This document shows, in pieces, positions 59,456 through 64,000 of a stretch of DNA of 64,000 nt. The stretch covers positions 62,001 to 126,000 of the forward strand of contig QZEE01000001.1 of assembly GCA_009917445.1 (NCBI GenBank), read 5' to 3'. Under the pieces are notes generated by a model. That model had not been told where the DNA came from, did not search any database, and saw nothing but the letters and a program-made list of their open reading frames with translations. The stretch comes from a bacterium D16-76 (GTDB lineage: Bacteria > Bacillota > Clostridia > Oscillospirales > Acutalibacteraceae). The first letter of the stretch is position 1, and each line of letters begins with the position of its first letter. The translations under genes were made by a program, and so were the position numbers.

Positions 59456-60442
59456 TTATTCATCTGCCGGAACGGGAATATAAACCCGCTCCAGCGGAAT
59501 GACCTTTTTGTATTTGGGGCTGAGATTCTCATAATATTTAAGAACCAGTGTTACAAGTTCGTCCCCATCAATGCCTCTGATGATAGGAGTGCTGTCCAAG
59601 TACTTCCTTGCGTTTTTTGTATAGCCTGACAGTGAGATGAACAATCCGTAGTCGCCTTCACGCATGGCCCCTTTCAGTGATTGGATCGTGGTTTCCCGAA
59701 TATCTCCGTCCTGGCTCTTTACTTGCACTAAAATCCGAGGGGGTAGCTCGTCTTTGTACGCAGTTATGTCAATGCCGCTGTCACCTCCCTGGGGTGAAAG
59801 TTCTGTGCGATATCCCATCGCATTCAGCAGATCGGCCACAAAACTCTCTAAAGCATAGCCCTTCAAGTTCCGGCTAAGTTCTTTTAGGATGAAGTCCTTG
59901 GTGCTTTGTTTGATCTCCTCGGCAGTGGCCCCTACACTTTCATCCTCATCCTCCAGCGCCGTTTTCTTGAACCCGGTATCCAGAGATGCCAAAAATTCAT
60001 CTGCATAGTTTTTGATTGTGAAAAGTGACATTGCCGATCCAGATTCATACAAAGCGCCTTGTGAAAAGGCAGTTCGGGGAAAATGCTTCAGCCACTTTAC
60101 CTTGCGCCGATTGACATATTCTTGCGCTGAAGCCTCATATTGATATTCCCCGTCAACAATTCCAATATTTATCTCCCGGTTGCTTTTCGATGGGAACACC
60201 ACATAGTCTCCAATCTGTATCTCAAACCGAAAACGGTAAAGCATTCCAGCAGCCAGAGCGATGGCACCTTTTTTGTCCTGCGGATAGACTTCCGCATACT
60301 TTTTCTTAAATGCCTCGCGGTCATTCTCCATGTTGGTGAGGTCACCGAAAGCTCCCCACCCAATGGCTATTGTGTTATCTTTCAGAAACAAGGAATCATC
60401 CTGTGTATGGATGCCCCATAACCTTCTCTCAATTTCGGCCAT
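59456..60442 (-). CDS. Mrr-type restriction endonuclease
   Basis: This 328-residue protein has an N-terminal domain of unknown specificity (LWGIHTQDDSLFLKDNTIAI, then QIGDYVVFPSK). Its C-terminal PD-(D/E)xK Mrr_cat domain shows ESFVADLLNAMGY near residue 205, GGDSGIDI and ILVQVKSQ near 225-245. Mrr-type enzymes cut modified DNA. The ATG at 60442 has AAGAGG at proper distance. The IS256 element inserted right at its stop codon and leaves the reading frame complete. It is the last gene of the hsdR unit. Confidence 0.85.
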   Translation of the reverse strand: MAEIERRLWGIHTQDDSLFLKDNTIAIGWGAFGDLTNMENDREAFKKKYAEVYPQDKKGAIALAAGMLYRFRFEIQIGDYVVFPSKSNREINIGIVDGEYQYEASAQEYVNRRKVKWLKHFPRTAFSQGALYESGSAMSLFTIKNYADEFLASLDTGFKKTALEDEDESVGATAEEIKQSTKDFILKELSRNLKGYALESFVADLLNAMGYRTELSPQGGDSGIDITAYKDELPPRILVQVKSQDGDIRETTIQSLKGAMREGDYGLFISLSGYTKNARKYLDSTPIIRGIDGDELVTLVLKYYENLSPKYKKVIPLERVYIPVPADE

Positions 60443-60482
60443 AAACATCGCCTCTTTTCTCAGATTTTTGTGCTTGGGGAAT

Positions 60483-61988
60483 TCACTTTTTGCTTTTTGA
60501 CTTCGTACCAAGTAACTTTACATTCAATTTTTCAAGCACCGTGTTGCATTCATTAATCGAACAGCCGCGGAAAGCGGATAGTATGTACATATAAGCACAG
60601 TCTGTTGGATCACTATTATCGTAGCCCAAGCCAGACAGACGAAGAGCATCCTCGGTCTCATGGAGAGTCAGTTCTAAACCAACTGCCATCGCAGTATAAG
60701 ACGGCACTTTGAACTTATGATTTTGGTAAACGCGAGTGTAATCCATCGGCGCAAGGTGCGTCTTGTTCTGAAAAATACTCGTGTTCCAATGCGCAGCATC
60801 CATATACTTGCACATCCGCTGCGAGGTAGTTTCATTAACCAGGCGATTACGTTTCAACTGTGCTTGAAATTCAGAATTGGCGTCCTCCAGAGCCTTTGCC
60901 AGTGCTTTATTATACTCGTCCATGTTCTGAGTGTTGGAATCATAGGACGGCAGTTTTTTGTATTCCGTGTCAGCGCGGAACATATACTGAGCATCACGGA
61001 TATTCGTTCGGCTGCAAACCAGCTTGTAGGAAAAATCAAGCGTACATTCTGATAGATGTAGCCTTGCGTATTCCGTCAAAAACAGTTCATCTTCGCCCGG
61101 CAACACATACTTCTCATCCCTCAGAACAAAGTATCCCTCGGCATAACAAAAAGCACCTGTGTCAAGCGTGGATTTCAGAAGATCATTGCTCATGTACAGC
61201 TGGAATGCCGTAACCTCGTCAATAGGCTGCTGATGGAATTTGGCTGCTGTAGAGGTTCTGCGATGGTGGCGGTCAATAACAACCGTTTCACTGTTATATA
61301 ATTCAACAGCTTCAGGGTAGCCCAATTCGGATACTCGAATTGCTGCAGACTGTCTTGAAACATTGTAGATTTCCGCAATTTCTTCAACAACGGCTTTCAA
61401 AGCTGGCATCTGAAAACCACCGTTTCGTGAAACGCCCAACCGCTCAGAAAGGAGCATCCGCACAGTGCAACGCGGCATGAGGATTTTTGGGGCAATAGTC
61501 CGTGCCTGCCATTCCATCTTTTCAATGTCCGACCACTGCTCATTGTGACCATGCTGTCCAGCGGTCAGGCATCGAAAGGCAAATTCTGCTCCAAGGCTGT
61601 GGGTATTCTGATAACGGAAATACGCTCTGTGCTTGTACCAATGATAGCATTCATGTGCAAGCGTGTTGTTTGCACGGCCGGGATTGATAATATCGGCATC
61701 AAGAAAAACTGTGGGCTGCGAAACCTTATAGCCGATGTATTCCTCAGATGACCAGTCGTACACCTCAATGATACCAGCAGAAAAAGCAATCGCTCCCTGT
61801 ATACTGTCATCTGGGGAAAGGCTCTCGGTATCCACGATATCGAGATTCATCTGCTTTTGCGCTATATCCCTTATGGGTGTTGCCTGTGGACTGTCGAGGA
61901 CTTCTTTGCAGTATTTCCGCAGAAAGGATTCTGCCTCCGCCTCGAAGTCCTCAACAAAAGGCATGAATGGATTTTTATCATTCTGCAT
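60483..61988 (-). CDS. ImmA/IrrE family metallopeptidase
   Basis: This 501-residue protein has an HExxH zinc motif in NNTLAHECYHWYKHR near residue 110. ImmA/IrrE enzymes cleave repressors or activate stress responses. Residues about 195-225 look like a helix-turn-helix (IAEIYNVSRQSAAIRVSELG). The C-terminal helical module (ELTLHETEDALRLSGLGYDN) resembles a tail found on several other Clostridial proteins, recalled from memory. It lies between hsdR (14-base gap) and the Mrr gene, so it may control or sense the restriction locus. Confidence 0.85.
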   Translation of the reverse strand: MQNDKNPFMPFVEDFEAEAESFLRKYCKEVLDSPQATPIRDIAQKQMNLDIVDTESLSPDDSIQGAIAFSAGIIEVYDWSSEEYIGYKVSQPTVFLDADIINPGRANNTLAHECYHWYKHRAYFRYQNTHSLGAEFAFRCLTAGQHGHNEQWSDIEKMEWQARTIAPKILMPRCTVRMLLSERLGVSRNGGFQMPALKAVVEEIAEIYNVSRQSAAIRVSELGYPEAVELYNSETVVIDRHHRRTSTAAKFHQQPIDEVTAFQLYMSNDLLKSTLDTGAFCYAEGYFVLRDEKYVLPGEDELFLTEYARLHLSECTLDFSYKLVCSRTNIRDAQYMFRADTEYKKLPSYDSNTQNMDEYNKALAKALEDANSEFQAQLKRNRLVNETTSQRMCKYMDAAHWNTSIFQNKTHLAPMDYTRVYQNHKFKVPSYTAMAVGLELTLHETEDALRLSGLGYDNSDPTDCAYMYILSAFRGCSINECNTVLEKLNVKLLGTKSKSKK

Positions 61989-62002
61989 GGGCAGTGTTCC
62001 TC

Positions 62003-64000
62003 CTACTTATCTTCTCCGCGCAGAATACGATAAATCTCACTCATGAATACACTTGCAATCCTCGCACGGATTTCTTCGTTGTTCAGTAACAGCGTGTAAA
62101 AATCTGCATTCTGGTCATAGCCTTCAACGAGAGCGTCCTGGATGCAATCGTCATAAGTAAATTTGAAATCATCAAGAGAGTTGTTTTTTGCACTCTTGGT
62201 GAGCCGTTCCTTAAATTCGGGATTCTGCAAGAGCAGGTCCCTTATCTGCATGGCGGATTTTGTGGCGAAGTCTGTGCCGTACTTTTTATCGTAAAGAGCA
62301 TTCACCTCGTCAATGATTTGGGAAAGGCGTTTTTTCTGTTCTTCTTCAACACTTGCCGGTTTCGGCTTTTTGATCTTTACTTCCGGCTGTGCTTCGATCT
62401 CCGGCTTTTTATGTTCGCTGGTCTGCTCCTGCCGGAATTCACTGACAGTTATTTTATCTGCAATATCAAAGTTGTTTCCGCCACCTCCGACATTGATCTC
62501 CTTGATGAGATAACTCAGGAAATTGTAACGTTTGTGTAGTTCAAGGTTTTCATATGCCGTAGCTTGAATGAGAAAACAGTAACCCTTGAGGAATCGACGA
62601 ATTGTTTTGATAATCGCTTCCTGATCGGTCTCAGATTTCCTTTCAACCTTCTTTACAGCGACATCAAGCAGATTCCACATACGCTCCTTATCCCGTGCCG
62701 TCCGCTTTGTCTGATACAGATACCCGTTGAATTGATCAATATCGTCCACATCAAGGAAATCGTATGTATCCAGTTCACGGTCGAGATCGCGAATATCAGA
62801 CGGAGAGATGGTCTCAAAAAGGATGGTGTCTTTATAATAGGGTGCAAACGCTTTTTTGATTTCTTCGTAATCGTTCTTGAAGTCCAGCACAAAGGTGGTT
62901 TTGTCATACGGCGGATAGATGCGGTTCAAACGAGAGAGCGTCTGCACAGCAGCCACGCCTTTCAGCTTCTTGTCCACATACATCGCCACCAGTTTCGGCT
63001 GGTCAAATCCTGTCTGGTATTTATTCGCCACAATCAGCACCTGATAGCAGCTGCGGTCAAACTCATAGCGCAGTTCTTCTTCCTTAATCTGGTTCATCCC
63101 GTATTCGGAGTATTCCACGCCCTTGATTTTAACCTTGCCGGAGAACGCCACAAGAGCCTTAATGTCGGTATACCCGTGGTCGTGGATATACTTCACGAAA
63201 GCCTGTTTGTACTCAACGGCCGCCTGAATGGATGAAGTAACGACCATCGCCTTTGCAGTGCCTCCGAGCAGATGGGCAACATTTGCCCGGAAGTGTTCAA
63301 TGATGATTTCAACTTTCTGCGCAATATTTGTGGTATGCAGATCGATAAAGCGCGCCATCTTTCTCTTGGCGGCAATTGTCTTCAGTTCCGGGTCATCCTC
63401 GATGGCCTTGTTGATGTGGCAGTAGGTTTTCCAGGTCACATAGTTGTCAAGGACATTGAGGATGTAGCCTTCTTCGATGGCCTGTTTCATGGAGTACAGG
63501 TCGAAGGATTCTTTCCGTCCCTCGGAGTTCAGTGTTCCGAAAAGCTGGATGGTATCCGGCTTGGGTGTAGCGGTAAAGGCTATCATGGAGACATTCGGCT
63601 GCTTGCCGCTCTTCTTGATTTCCTCACGCATTTTATCCTCTTCGGTTTTCTCTTCATCGGAATCATCATTGGTAAGCACCGTGGTAACGGACTGCATGAA
63701 CGTTCCCTCGGTGGAGGAGTGTGCCTCGTCAATCAGAACAGCGAAAGTCTTATCCTTCAAATTGGTGAGCAGCTTATTGTCGAGAATGTAGTAAAACTTA
63801 TGAATGGTCGTGACAATGATTTTCGTGTTGCCGCGCAGAGCAATCGCCAAGTCATTGGAATCGCACTTATCATCCATGACCTTGACTTGTCCGCTTTTAT
63901 GCTCCATGCCCATGATGGCCTCTTGTAGCTGACGGTCGACCACGATGCGGTCGGTAATGACCAGCACTGTATCAAACACATTGCTGTTTTCGGCATCATG
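62003..64000 (-). CDS. hsdR: Type I restriction enzyme R subunit (HsdR), C-terminal part
   Basis: The frame is open to the window edge, so the N-terminal nuclease domain and first helicase motif lie outside. The visible 666 residues include FDTVLVITDRIVVDRQLQ, the DEAHSS motif II, AFTATPK motif III and KYQTGFDQPKLVAMYVDK of motif V/VI, followed by the C-terminal helical domain that contacts the modification subunits. This is the ATP-driven DNA translocase of a type I system. hsdM and hsdS are expected upstream. It starts the unit with the ImmA/IrrE and Mrr genes. Confidence 0.94.
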   Translation of the reverse strand, partial: HDAENSNVFDTVLVITDRIVVDRQLQEAIMGMEHKSGQVKVMDDKCDSNDLAIALRGNTKIIVTTIHKFYYILDNKLLTNLKDKTFAVLIDEAHSSTEGTFMQSVTTVLTNDDSDEEKTEEDKMREEIKKSGKQPNVSMIAFTATPKPDTIQLFGTLNSEGRKESFDLYSMKQAIEEGYILNVLDNYVTWKTYCHINKAIEDDPELKTIAAKRKMARFIDLHTTNIAQKVEIIIEHFRANVAHLLGGTAKAMVVTSSIQAAVEYKQAFVKYIHDHGYTDIKALVAFSGKVKIKGVEYSEYGMNQIKEEELRYEFDRSCYQVLIVANKYQTGFDQPKLVAMYVDKKLKGVAAVQTLSRLNRIYPPYDKTTFVLDFKNDYEEIKKAFAPYYKDTILFETISPSDIRDLDRELDTYDFLDVDDIDQFNGYLYQTKRTARDKERMWNLLDVAVKKVERKSETDQEAIIKTIRRFLKGYCFLIQATAYENLELHKRYNFLSYLIKEINVGGGGNNFDIADKITVSEFRQEQTSEHKKPEIEAQPEVKIKKPKPASVEEEQKKRLSQIIDEVNALYDKKYGTDFATKSAMQIRDLLLQNPEFKERLTKSAKNNSLDDFKFTYDDCIQDALVEGYDQNADFYTLLLNNEEIRARIASVFMSEIYRILRGEDK

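Noticed and set aside
1-64000. CRISPR array
   Set aside because: No regularly spaced identical repeats were seen; the only tandem repeat is the two-unit 19-base duplication at 46526.

Overview
The window looks like chromosome from a spore-forming member of the Clostridia, most likely a GC-rich gut Oscillospirales lineage. This is an inference from gene content: Rex, a complete ctsR-mcsA-mcsB-clpC operon, spoIIM beside xerD, spmA-spmB, a TIGR04086 gene beside yajC, strong AGGAGG-type ribosome binding sites and GC-rich codon use. No rRNA marker is present, so the genus cannot be fixed.

Layout. 1-8 kb: rex, a cyclophilin lipoprotein, an S1-domain protein and the CtsR heat-shock operon with an unusually clear promoter and operator. 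7.7-12 kb: a tiny cysteine-rich peptide gene, a TSCPD protein, an ABC exporter pair, an HD hydrolase and YitT. 12-15.6 kb: a broken MazG-like gene and sugar/redox enzymes. 15.7-18.8 kb: a 1042-residue fusion of an EndoQ-like PHP nuclease and a UvrD helicase carrying two sliding-clamp-binding motifs. 19-26 kb: osmotic and metal transport (mscL, trkA, trkH, an MntR/DtxR regulator, feoA, feoB). 26-31.3 kb: a DUF624 membrane protein, xerD, spoIIM, a TIGR04086 gene, yajC and tgt. 31.3-33.3 kb: an AT-richer module with an orphan JetD-like gene split by an in-frame amber codon. 33.4-42.6 kb: housekeeping genes (RluA-type synthase, ispA, xseB, xseA, a TsaD-like paralogue, nusB, spmB, spmA, a dipeptidase, an HD protein). 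42.7-48 kb: an ascorbate/L-ribulose-type sugar operon (kinase, UlaE, a propeller protein, UlaF/AraD, UlaG). 48-57 kb: cysK, a four-gene MacB-type ABC efflux operon with two adaptors, two small paralogous membrane proteins (the first frameshifted) and a BtuF-like lipoprotein with a peptidoglycan-binding tail. 57.3-64 kb: a decayed tRNA-Ser array with one intact copy, then a lower-GC island with an IS256-family element carrying an 8-bp target duplication, an Mrr-type endonuclease, an ImmA/IrrE peptidase and a partial HsdR.

The points most worth following up are the EndoQ-UvrD fusion with two beta-clamp motifs, the amber-split orphan JetD, the tRNA-Ser graveyard at the border of the restriction island, a three-copy family of double-hairpin repeats, and two genes broken by one-base losses in C runs. 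Those two breaks could be real decay or assembly error.
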